The notes beneath the pieces are model-generated. The model was not told the origin of the DNA and did no database searches. It saw nothing but the letters and a program-made list of their open reading frames with translations. 64,000 bases of DNA from Pedobacter sp. KBW06 (GTDB taxonomy: Bacteria > Bacteroidota > Bacteroidia > Sphingobacteriales > Sphingobacteriaceae), in contig NZ_QAJL01000001.1 in NCBI RefSeq assembly GCF_003852525.1, positions 2,245,268 to 2,309,267 of the forward strand. Reading direction: 5' to 3'. How positions within the stretch are numbered: the stretch's first letter is position 1; the number at the start of each line of letters is the position of its first letter. Position numbers and translations under genes: made by a program. This document shows positions 46,764 through 54,957 of the stretch, piece after piece.

Positions 46764-48167
46764 CTATTTTTTCTTATCTGCAAACCACAAAATTGCACGA
46801 TTTAAAATTGCATCATTTTTACTATCATATTGATCCCGGATAAAAATATCGGGTAAAATGGCATTGGTATCCTTGTCATCTCCATTTGCCCTGATATCAA
46901 ATGCACTGGGCGTATAAACATTGAATTTTGAATACGGCAATTGAAAGCTCAAAGCTTCTCCACCATCATTTGCGGGGGCACCGGTAGGTTCCCCAATCAA
47001 CGTCGCTAATTTATAGGTTTGAGCCCCATCAGCAAGCATAGTAGCACTAGACATATTTTGGGGTCCAATTAAAAAACACGTTTTCAGTTGATAGCGATTC
47101 GGATTCACAGCGAGATATTTTTTCTTTTTATGTTCATAAGACAGAATGCTTCCTGGTTTTGACTGCAAATATTCTACAACTTCTTTTGAAGATTGATCTG
47201 GAGCACTCTTTTTCATAAATTCCTGATACTGGTGACTTACTTTAAAGGATCTTCTCGAAGAAAGTCGATAACTCTTATCAGTAAGGTAACTCAGTAGAAG
47301 CTCTGCATAATCAGAATCCCCCCCTCCATTATATCTCAGGTCAACAATTAAACCTTTCGCCGATTTTTTTCTTAGATCGATAAAACAAGAATCTAAAAAA
47401 AGTTTAAACTTTTCCATTCCGCCAGACATAGATCGGAAATCGATATAACCTAGATCCGGTTTACCTGGTAACAACTTATAGCTATAATTCAACTGATACT
47501 CTGTACGATTATTTTTACTAAGATTAGAAAAGCTTATTCCTGAAATCGTATCTGTTAATATCTGTCCAGACTGATTCTTGTAATCAAGAATAAATGGAGA
47601 ATATATTTTCAGCAGATATAAATGATATGGAAAATTATTTATTGCCTCGTCTATTTGGTATGCGGTTAAGCCCCCTGTCATATTCATAGAGGTATGAAAC
47701 AACTTAGTCAACGGCTGACCATTGATGGACAATAAAGAATCGCCAGGTCTAATTTTGCCTTCTGAAATAAATTTTTCACCTACCACAAGTTTAAGTTCAA
47801 AGTCTGAACTCAGTTTTAATGGAAATAGCTTTGAAGCTCTATATTTCTTTTTAATTGAAGCATCATCATCTACATAGGTATGACCATCTTTTATTAAAGC
47901 AGCGACCTGACTTATCGCAACAAACGCATCATCTATCGGGACAGTATCTGGTAATAATTTAAAAATACTATCTACCTTCGCTGCGAGCTCCTTTTTAGAA
48001 ATAAACAAATAGGCATTCACCTGAATCTGCTCAAAGTTTTGAATCATAAAGTTGACATCACTCAGCAGCTGTTTTTTCTCGAGTAATCCTTTTAAATTGG
48101 TTTGTCCGCTTATAAACCCCGGAAAAGAGATCAGAAACAGGATAAGAAATCGAAATGCGTTTCTCAT
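46764..48167 (-). CDS. S41-family (C-terminal-processing-like) peptidase
   Basis: The 467-residue secreted serine protease has a signal peptide (LILFLISFPGFISGQ), a PDZ-like segment (KIRPGDSLLSINGQPL, about 139-153) and a peptidase core (KGLIVDLRYNGGGDSDYAELL, TCFLIGPQNMSSATMLADGA), with Ser374 the likely nucleophile. It lies downstream of the TlpA-like gene on the same strand. The duplicated start of a second S41 gene (MKNAFRVLFI) lies at 49790-49827, showing that this gene type has been copied nearby. Confidence 0.88.
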   Translation of the reverse strand: MRNAFRFLILFLISFPGFISGQTNLKGLLEKKQLLSDVNFMIQNFEQIQVNAYLFISKKELAAKVDSIFKLLPDTVPIDDAFVAISQVAALIKDGHTYVDDDASIKKKYRASKLFPLKLSSDFELKLVVGEKFISEGKIRPGDSLLSINGQPLTKLFHTSMNMTGGLTAYQIDEAINNFPYHLYLLKIYSPFILDYKNQSGQILTDTISGISFSNLSKNNRTEYQLNYSYKLLPGKPDLGYIDFRSMSGGMEKFKLFLDSCFIDLRKKSAKGLIVDLRYNGGGDSDYAELLLSYLTDKSYRLSSRRSFKVSHQYQEFMKKSAPDQSSKEVVEYLQSKPGSILSYEHKKKKYLAVNPNRYQLKTCFLIGPQNMSSATMLADGAQTYKLATLIGEPTGAPANDGGEALSFQLPYSKFNVYTPSAFDIRANGDDKDTNAILPDIFIRDQYDSKNDAILNRAILWFADKKK

Positions 48168-48297
48168 AACAATTAGTAATAATGGTCAAAAGTAAAATTT
48201 GCAAATAAAAATAAAGAACTCGTAGTCAAAAACCACCTCCCTAGGGGATAATTAAGGGAAATCATCTGTAGTTAACCCGAAAACAATCTCTCATAAA

Positions 48298-48330
48298 AGC
48301 CACATAGATCACCTTCTGATGTATGTGGCT
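48298..48330 (-). terminator. Intrinsic terminator after the TlpA-like gene
   Basis: Stem AGCCACATA/TATGTGGCT with a 15-base loop is followed on the minus strand by TTTTATGAG. It lies between the TlpA-like gene (ends 48398) and the S41 gene (starts 48167), suggesting they are separate transcripts. Confidence 0.6.
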
Positions 48331-48397
48331 CTGGGTACTTATCAGGATCACTCGAGTTTATTTGTAATTATAACACCAGTCAAAAGAAACATCGAAG

Positions 48398-49471
48398 CTA
48401 TTCAAACAGTTTGGCCAGTTTTTTATGAAGCAGGTCTCCCCGAAGATTTTTTGCTATAATGTTGCCTTTAGGGTCGATAAGCAAGGTACTGGGAATACTT
48501 AAGATCCCATAATAGGTAGACACTTCATTCTTTGTGCCGTTTAAATCCGAGACCTGGGTCCAGGGGGTTTGATCTTCTTTTATTGCTTTTTTCCAATTTT
48601 CAGCCTTGTCGTCTAATGATATACCCAACACGGTGAAGTTCTTGTTTTTATATTTGTTATAGGCCAGCAGCACATTTGGATTTTCTTTTCGGCAGGGACC
48701 ACACCAACTGGCCCAAAAATCCAACAGCACATATTTACCCTTAAAATCTGAGAACTGAACTGGTTTACCATCTGTATCATTCTGTGTGAAATTCAAAACT
48801 GGTTGCCCAATATCGCTTCTTATTAATATTTCTAATCTTTCTGTAAGGCTTTTACCTTCTTTTGTTCTTAAAACGGCAGATCCAAGCTGATCATATAGTT
48901 TCTTTATATCCTTATAATCCTCCTGCATTGCCCTTTCTTTTATCAGACTTAAACTAACGAAACTGGTGGGATTTAGGTGAATATATTGATCTGTTTTAAG
49001 ATGTTTATCATTACTCAGTGATTTGAGTTTTTCATCAATTACGATTCGTTCCTGTTCGGTACTGTTATCATAGTTTTTACGAATCTCGATTTCCTGAGTT
49101 GAAATGTTTTGAACAAACTTCTGATACCTCACAAGCTCATCATGAGATTTCGAACCGGTAATTTTAAGCTCGCTCGGTAGATCTGCATCACCTTCTATAT
49201 GGATATTACCAGGTTCAATAAAAAATTCGATACTTTTCTTTCGCAATATTAGATAAACTTTCTCTGGCTCAGACATCGCTCCTGTCCAATGAATTTTGCC
49301 GTCTTTCAGGCTAATGGTATCTATCTTTAATCCTTCCGAAATTAGACGATAAATAAACAGTTTTTCATTTTTCAGACCAGATATATTGCCAGATAGTTGC
49401 ACTTTTTGGGCAAATGAAGCCATTGTTAAGAGCAATAAGCCCGCAACGATAAGATTGATATTTTTTAACAT
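48398..49471 (-). CDS. TlpA-like thiol-disulfide oxidoreductase with DUF4369-type N-domain
   Basis: The 357-residue periplasmic protein has a signal peptide ending SFAQ, an N-terminal DUF4369-like beta domain (QLSGNISGLKNEKLFIYRL) and a helical linker. The C-terminal thioredoxin domain carries the active site WCGPC (Cys257, Cys260), then NPNVLLAYNKYKNKNFTVLGIS. It reduces or isomerises disulfides in the periplasm. Such genes are common at the end of SusCD loci, and the wreck of one lies immediately upstream (49501-50782). Confidence 0.93.
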   Translation of the reverse strand: MLKNINLIVAGLLLLTMASFAQKVQLSGNISGLKNEKLFIYRLISEGLKIDTISLKDGKIHWTGAMSEPEKVYLILRKKSIEFFIEPGNIHIEGDADLPSELKITGSKSHDELVRYQKFVQNISTQEIEIRKNYDNSTEQERIVIDEKLKSLSNDKHLKTDQYIHLNPTSFVSLSLIKERAMQEDYKDIKKLYDQLGSAVLRTKEGKSLTERLEILIRSDIGQPVLNFTQNDTDGKPVQFSDFKGKYVLLDFWASWCGPCRKENPNVLLAYNKYKNKNFTVLGISLDDKAENWKKAIKEDQTPWTQVSDLNGTKNEVSTYYGILSIPSTLLIDPKGNIIAKNLRGDLLHKKLAKLFE

Positions 49472-49500
49472 GATCTTTTGTTTTTTTTGTGATTTTATGA

Positions 49501-49775
49501 TTAATTTTTAGTGTATCCGGTATTCTGCTCACCAAACAACGGGTTGTACAAAAATTCACTTGGGGGTACAGGAAGAATATATTAACTTTGATTGGTCATT
49601 GTTGGCTTCAACAGTCTAACGGTAGCAAAAGGTAAATAAAGCAAAGCCATCCACTCAGGTCCATCTTCTCCCACCAGATTTTTAGATGTCTCCCTATTAA
49701 ATTTCCAGCTGTAGCTCCTCAGCTGTAATAGCTGACTCACCTGAAAAATAAGGGCTACCATCTTCTTTAGCAGTA
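49501..49775 (-). pseudogene. SusD 3' remnant
   Basis: On the minus strand the end reads ILPVPPSEFLYNPLFGEQNTGY, a typical SusD C-terminus. It is interrupted by an in-frame TAA at 49582-49584 and a frameshift upstream of the segment GEDGPEWMALLYLPFATVRL; the upstream frame shows DGSPYFSGESAITAEELQLE. It therefore carries at least two disabling changes. It sits 30 bases upstream of the TlpA-like start. Confidence 0.8.
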
Positions 49776-49789
49776 ATTCATACCTTTTG

Positions 49790-49920
49790 CTGCAGCTGAT
49801 GAATAGAACTCGAAATGCATTTTTCATAACAATTAGTGGCAATAGTAAAAAAAGAAAATTTCCTGATAAAAATAGAGAGATCTTAATTAAGATTTCTCTC
49901 CTTAGGGAACAATTAAGGTC
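49790..49920 (-). pseudogene. 5' end and upstream region of a lost S41 peptidase gene
   Basis: Start codon 49827 begins MKNAFRVLFIS, resembling MRNAFRFLILF of the intact S41 gene. About 100 bases upstream match the region upstream of 48167 (CATAACAATTAGT, then AATAAAAATA, then AATTAAGG). The body of the gene is absent and the frame runs on into the SusD remnant. Confidence 0.75.
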
Positions 49921-49964
49921 ATCACTGGATAGACGTGGCGGCGGCCACTTTTATCCAGAGCCCA

Positions 49965-50160
49965 ACTTTCTGGCTTTTGGTAGTAGTTGCTGCTGAATAT
50001 TTTTCCAGATGTCCTGATGGCTTTGCTCAAAATCTGTATCTAGTAAATCACTTGGTTCACCAGCACCATAAAACAACATCCACCTCTCGATCAATTGTAT
50101 TTCCCGGTCAGCACAGGTTCCCAGTCTGAATTTGTTCAATAATTCTCTTGCATTCTCCAC
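49965..50160 (-). pseudogene. FecR anti-sigma 5' remnant
   Basis: This covers about 65 codons of the cytoplasmic FecR N-terminus (ARELLNKFRLGTCADREIQL, then QSHQDIWKNIQQQL), starting 67 bases after the sigma pseudogene's stop as in intact loci. The membrane segment and periplasmic FecR domain are gone. Confidence 0.8.
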
Positions 50161-50227
50161 GGGCCAATAGTCTACAATTTATTCTTATACAACTATCACA
50201 ATGCAAAAAAGCCCAGTGGGTACTCTG

Positions 50228-50782
50228 TTATAAAATAAACGTAAGGTATACAAATAACCCCAGGGCTGCTCGCATAATTTTCAGAGCCCGTTTCATGTGC
50301 GTTTCTACAGTCTGTTCAGAAATCTCCAATTGTTCAGCGATCTCGTTATTGCTTAGAAATTGATTTTTGGAAAGTTCAAAAACCACCCTCATCTAAGGTG
50401 CAAAGGCCGAAATTTCTAATTCAATGAGTTGAGTGATGTCCTTTTCAAGAATGTGATAGTCCGCCTGCTATAGGATTGTTTCTATCAAATATTGTAAAGA
50501 ATTGATATATGTCTCATCAATGATTTGATGCTTATAGTACTGAGCGATAAAGATAGCTTTTTAAGGCTATTTGCTAATTCAAAAGTGATACGATTACTCC
50601 ATAAGCCAATAAAAACATCCTGCAGAATACCCTTTGCACTATCCTTATCCGCCGGTCTTTTTGTAGGAGAAGGCAAAGAGTAAAGAGTGATAGCGGTCAA
50701 AAACTTCCGAAAATGCAGATTCATCTCTGTTTTTCACCAGTACAATTAGTTCATGATCCAATAAATCTTTGCAATGTTGCAT
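50228..50782 (-). pseudogene. ECF sigma factor pseudogene
   Basis: From ATG 50782 it reads DHELIVLVKNRDESAFSEVF, then shifts frame into DSAKGILQDVFIGLWSNRITF (region 2). After another shift the middle segment has two stop codons before MRVVFELSKNQFLSNNEIAE and ISEQTVETHMKRALKIMRAA (region 4). All sigma landmarks are in order, so this is a whole gene decayed by point changes and indels. It heads the wrecked locus at 49501-50782. Confidence 0.9.
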
Positions 50783-50841
50783 TATTGCAATTTCTCTGCA
50801 CCAAACTACGTAAAAACCTCAATATAAATACATACGCTTAT

Positions 50842-51498
50842 TTATCTCTTTCCAGATTTATACTGCGCTATTAGCTGATCTAAAGATAGGCCAGGATTGG
50901 TCTTTACGTATTTTACGAATATTTGCCAGCGCCCTTCCACATTTCGATTACGTCTTAGCGTAAAAAAACTAAATTGTCCTGTAAGTACATTATCATCATT
51001 TCGGATGTCATAATTAATCATAACCGATTCCCGCTTTTTAAATCTAGACTCTTCAATGGTAAAATATTCTTCGATTTCCTGAGAGATGAGCCTGGCACAA
51101 AAATGAGGATAGCGGTTGTTGAAGATCCGATAGTCATATTTATATATGATGTAAATACAATCCTCAAGTGCATAAAATATATCTTTACCACGAAACCTGT
51201 AAATCGTTTCTATTTCACCAGTATCCAGAATTAATCCATCACGCCATTCATCACGGAAAGCGTCATGAAAGTCCTTTCCATCACATTCCAGCCCTATTTT
51301 AGTCTCACCAAAGGCTATTACAAAATCCAGCCTGAATTTCCCTGCAATGGTTTCGATCTCGTATTGTGGAAGGATGGAGATAGATGGAGAGAGATACTTT
51401 TCCAGGTTCTCAATAAAAATTTCTTCTAAGGGACTTTCCAAACGATCCCGATCCGCACGCTGTTGGACACGGTTAACATGACTATCATCATCTAGCAT
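50842..51498 (-). CDS. DUF559/Vsr-like PD-(D/E)XK nuclease
   Basis: In this 218-residue protein, residues 20-110 form an endonuclease-like fold: ESPLEEIFIENL (Glu25), FRLDFVIA (Asp58), then GLECDGKDFH (Glu71-x-Asp73-Gly-Lys75) and RGKDIFYALEDCIYII, as in Vsr and DUF559 nucleases. The C-terminal ~100 residues are unassigned. It should cleave DNA in an unknown context. It is divergent from the HEPN-like gene (138-base gap), suggesting a shared promoter region. It lies at the start of the defence-rich stretch. Confidence 0.75.
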   Translation of the reverse strand: MLDDDSHVNRVQQRADRDRLESPLEEIFIENLEKYLSPSISILPQYEIETIAGKFRLDFVIAFGETKIGLECDGKDFHDAFRDEWRDGLILDTGEIETIYRFRGKDIFYALEDCIYIIYKYDYRIFNNRYPHFCARLISQEIEEYFTIEESRFKKRESVMINYDIRNDDNVLTGQFSFFTLRRNRNVEGRWQIFVKYVKTNPGLSLDQLIAQYKSGKR

Positions 51499-51636
51499 AA
51501 ATCATCAAATTATTTGGAATAAATTTAGCATAAACAATATGATTTTTTACTTTATATTAACAACAAATTTAATACATAAGGGCTACTACCCAAACAGTAT
51601 ATATAAAATAAAAACTACCAGAATAGAAACACACAT

Positions 51637-52116
51637 TTGATTATGAAAGATAATTCCTATGGCGCAGCTACTTTACGAGGAGTCATACTTGACGGCTGTA
51701 TATTATTTGAAAGAATCATGGATAAGTTTATATCAGAGTACTTTGCTGATAGTGAATTTAAAAAGAATCAACTAATGGAATTCATTTTATCCACGGAAAA
51801 AATAAGTTTTGATTCAAAACGGCAAATCTTTATTAGTTTGACTAACCATATCTTTCCTGATTTTAAGAAGCAGCATCCAAATTTTGATAAATTATTACAG
51901 GAGCTGGTTAGCATCAGAAATATTTTAGCTCATGCCGAGTTATTGCGCAATGACCAAGAACGGGAAGAAGAAGACAGTTTTTCCTACATCAGATATAAAA
52001 ACGGGAAAAGAACAGTTGTTAACTACAACAATGAGAAAATAAAGATGATCAGTTCAAATATGGACTATGTTGGAGACACCCTGGCCGCCACTTACAAATC
52101 ATTAATTAATCGATAG
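51637..52116 (+). CDS. HEPN-like protein, possible RNase or toxin
   Basis: The 159-residue, mostly helical protein carries RNILAH (Arg94-x4-His99), the catalytic motif of HEPN-fold RNases, within LLQELVSIRNILAHAELL. The rest (DGCILFERIMDKFISEYF) fits the preceding HEPN helices. HEPN proteins act as toxins in TA and defence systems, but none of the typical partners (MNT) is adjacent. The divergent neighbour is a DUF559/Vsr-like nuclease. The assignment is by motif only. Confidence 0.55.
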   Translation: MIMKDNSYGAATLRGVILDGCILFERIMDKFISEYFADSEFKKNQLMEFILSTEKISFDSKRQIFISLTNHIFPDFKKQHPNFDKLLQELVSIRNILAHAELLRNDQEREEEDSFSYIRYKNGKRTVVNYNNEKIKMISSNMDYVGDTLAATYKSLINR

Positions 52117-52188
52117 ATTATCAACTACATAATTAAAAAACAGAATTCATTTTAACGTTCTCAGATCTTATAAGATTCAACTCAGGCG

Positions 52189-52224
52189 ACCAGAAATTAT
52201 ATTTGGCACCTCATTTTAGTAAGC
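52189..52224 (+). repeat. Conserved region upstream of the second GNAT gene
   Basis: This is the partner of 42667-42702; see that entry for the matching core. It lies about 65-80 bases upstream of the GNAT start. Confidence 0.7.
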
Positions 52225-52288
52225 TCAGTCAGTTTACCATTTACAAGTTAGCTGCCCTTTAATACTTTTGAGAAAATTACAGATAGAT

Positions 52289-52780
52289 ATGAATGAGATT
52301 GAAACTATAAAAATCAGAGAATATCAATCAAATGATAGGGCTCAGCTATTAGAGATTTTCAAATTAAACGTCCCAAAATATTTCTCAGCAAACGAAATAG
52401 ATACATTCAAAGATTATCTTGACCACAAGATTGAACAATATTTTGTCGTGGAGCTGGGAAAAACCGTGGTTGGAGGCGGAGGAATAAATATTGACATGGG
52501 GCATACAGGAAGGATAAACTGGGATTTGATAGATCCAAATCTCCAAGGTCAAGGAATAGGACAAAAGCTACTACATTATAGGATTAGGCTTTTAAAATCC
52601 ATAAAGGGTATAAGTAGTATAATGGTCAGCACTTCACAACTGACTTACAAATTTTATGAAAAAAATGGCTTTGTCGTTTGTGACTTTATAAAAAAATATT
52701 GGGCAAATGGTGGTGATTTATATGCCATGAAATATGACCAAGTAGGAAACCCTCTTCCTAATGGCAATTGGTATCTTTAA
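52289..52780 (+). CDS. GNAT-family N-acetyltransferase (copy 2)
   Basis: The roughly 163-residue acetyltransferase has IKIREYQSNDRAQLLEIFKLN, VVGGGGINID, the acetyl-CoA loop LQGQGIGQKLLHYRIRLL and KFYEKNGFVVCDFIKKYW. ATG 52289 is chosen; TTG 52268 is an alternative, since the paralogue at 42745 also opens with TTG in a similar context. Its acceptor substrate is unknown. The DUF2007 gene follows 61 bases on. Confidence 0.9.
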   Translation: MNEIETIKIREYQSNDRAQLLEIFKLNVPKYFSANEIDTFKDYLDHKIEQYFVVELGKTVVGGGGINIDMGHTGRINWDLIDPNLQGQGIGQKLLHYRIRLLKSIKGISSIMVSTSQLTYKFYEKNGFVVCDFIKKYWANGGDLYAMKYDQVGNPLPNGNWYL

Positions 52781-52841
52781 TCAATTTCGAAATTCAAGCC
52801 CAAAAGAAGTAGGAGAATATACAGATTTTAATCCATCTGAC

Positions 52842-53168
52842 ATGGAAAAGATAGTGGTACTAAGAAGTTTTTATAATCCATTAGAGGCGCGCATTGTATA
52901 TGCGAGACTTCTGGACAGCGGTATAGCGTGTTATTTGTCAGATGAATATTCGGTAAGCATTAATCAACTAAATACTTTGGCTTTGGGCGGAGTAAAGTTA
53001 CACATGTTTGAGTATGATGTTCCTTTTGCTGAAAGCATGTTAACGCAGCAAAATATAGAAGACTTATTTCAGCGAGAGGGGGAAGAAAATTTGGTTGATC
53101 CGGTTGAAGAGCAGACCGGCGGTCCGGTGATACTGTGCACTAGTTACCGATCAGCGCATGTAGGATAG
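52842..53168 (+). CDS. DUF2007-domain protein
   Basis: ATG 52842 gives MEKIVVLRSFYNPLEARIVYARLLDSGIACYLSDE, the standard start of the DUF2007 (putative signal-transducing protein) family. The motif GGVKLHMFEYDVPFAESML follows, then an acidic tail. It is about 108 residues; the frame can be extended upstream to 52761, but this overlaps the GNAT gene. Its role is unknown; it often occurs as a small regulatory add-on. Confidence 0.8.
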   Translation: MEKIVVLRSFYNPLEARIVYARLLDSGIACYLSDEYSVSINQLNTLALGGVKLHMFEYDVPFAESMLTQQNIEDLFQREGEENLVDPVEEQTGGPVILCTSYRSAHVG

Positions 53169-53407
53169 GTCCAGGCTACACAGAAAAGGTTCAACATCAT
53201 CACCATGATCATTTCTTTTTCACTAATGATCTATCTTTTCCATATCAATAAAACCAATCATTGTTTTGATTGTGGACATGAGTTCAAAACAAAGAAATAG
53301 GTTCCTTCTGTCTAACTCAATCAACTTACCAAATAACTTAACTCCGCTTTTAAGTTTCAAGTACCGCTTCAACTACTAAATCTCACAGGGAAATTTGTTC
53401 CTCTACT

Positions 53408-54757
53408 CTATTTAAAAAACTGATTAAGAATCTGAGATACGGTCTTAACAGGCTTTTCGTTAGTGCTAAAAATGCTGTTTGGTCTTTTGAACTTTCCTCC
53501 ATAAACGAGGACACCTAAATCGGTCAAACGGTACTGCATTGCTGTTGGGCTCACGTTAAAGTAAGCTGACAAATGATTGATCGTCAACTTGAAATCTCTG
53601 ATATTCCAGGGAGCATCATCAACATACATTTTTCCTGTGTTTCTAATTCCTGTTTTGATTTGAAAATATATCAATTGATATTTAAGGTTCCACTCAGGCA
53701 TCAGGATCGATGCTGCAAATTGTTTTGCCTGCCATTCTATCCAATGCCGCTGGTTTAAAAATTTATGTTTCCCAAGATTCTCATCATAAGACGAATCTGA
53801 AAGGGTATCATAATCATCAGCACTAATGCTAAGTTCTGAATGCAAAAAGAAATGTCCTACCTCATGCAATAAGGTAAATGCATATCTTTCACTCTCTGCT
53901 ATCGCTTTGTCAATTGTGATGATGTTGTTTTTAGGATCAAAGCAGGCATGAATTTCCCGGCCTTTTTCATCATAAATAAACTGGTCAGTAATCACCTTTA
54001 GTCCGAAGTTATTTTCAAGGTAGCTAACAAATGAATTCAGATTAACGCTAAAATAATGCTTTTGAATATTGGGATCAAAATCATCCAAAATACGCATGGT
54101 TAATTGTTCGATCTTTTTCTTAGAAAGGTATCCCAGCCCGACAAGTGGGGTGTCCACTTTATTCCCCTCAGAAAGACTTCCAGCCAAAGCGTGCTTTAGA
54201 AATTTGGTTAACAGGTCTTCCCAGTTAAAATTAGTATCGTTTACATCAGTAAAAATAAAACTCTGGATTTCAGAAAGTTCCTGCTGGGTAGTGATAAAAT
54301 CAGTATCCAGCAAAAGTGAGGGTTTACTTTTTGAACTGTAAAAAATGATATTTTTTTCATCCTGATCATTCACCTCTATGAGCATAATACCCTTATTCTT
54401 TGCATAATTCAAGGCACTTTTTTGGAGTTTACTGGTGGTAATGAAGATCAATTTCGCTGCCGATGACACCTGAGTAGCTTTCTCTTTAAACTCCTCCAGA
54501 TCATTGATTGGAACAGTGCTTGCATAATCTTTAGCCTCCCCCAAAAACAACAGAGAATAATTAGGGGCATCTTTTAACCAGACTTCAATACTGAAGTCAA
54601 ATATGATATTGTCGTCTCTATCCTTAGAATAATAGGCTTTTTTACTAAAGAATCTGCAACATTGTGGTATGACTCCCAATGCACCATTATCGATAGCCTG
54701 AGACATGAGATTACATGCCCTAGCTTCAAAGGTATCTCCTTTAAGTGTTGTACTCAT
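53408..54757 (-). CDS. Mrr-like nuclease fused to an ImmA/IrrE metallopeptidase
   Basis: In this 449-residue protein, residues 1-130 resemble a PD-(D/E)XK restriction-nuclease fold with Asp54 (FDFSIEVW) and Glu74-x-Lys76 (FLGEAKDYAS), followed by VPINDLEEFKEKATQ. Residues 230-420 are an ImmA/IrrE zinc peptidase with HEVGH at 298-302 and a C-terminal YFNVSPTAMQYRLTDLGVL. ImmA/IrrE peptidases cleave repressors in response to DNA damage or invasion, so the fusion could couple DNA recognition to release of a repressor. This is inference; no repressor gene is adjacent. It lies 200 bases downstream of another nuclease-like gene on the same strand. Confidence 0.75.
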   Translation of the reverse strand: MSTTLKGDTFEARACNLMSQAIDNGALGVIPQCCRFFSKKAYYSKDRDDNIIFDFSIEVWLKDAPNYSLLFLGEAKDYASTVPINDLEEFKEKATQVSSAAKLIFITTSKLQKSALNYAKNKGIMLIEVNDQDEKNIIFYSSKSKPSLLLDTDFITTQQELSEIQSFIFTDVNDTNFNWEDLLTKFLKHALAGSLSEGNKVDTPLVGLGYLSKKKIEQLTMRILDDFDPNIQKHYFSVNLNSFVSYLENNFGLKVITDQFIYDEKGREIHACFDPKNNIITIDKAIAESERYAFTLLHEVGHFFLHSELSISADDYDTLSDSSYDENLGKHKFLNQRHWIEWQAKQFAASILMPEWNLKYQLIYFQIKTGIRNTGKMYVDDAPWNIRDFKLTINHLSAYFNVSPTAMQYRLTDLGVLVYGGKFKRPNSIFSTNEKPVKTVSQILNQFFK

Positions 54758-54957
54758 ATTGTTAAATCCCAGTGAATTAAGTTTCTGAATCGAATATCTA
54801 ATTTACGAAGTATTTGATTGCTAAACTGATTTCTTTATGCACATTTTAGGCAAAGAATGGACCGCCAATATGAATCCCTGAGGTCGGGCGTCACTTTTAT
54901 AAAAAAACAATGTGGATAATCGGTTGTAATTCTAGTGGGATTTTAATGATAAAAGCT

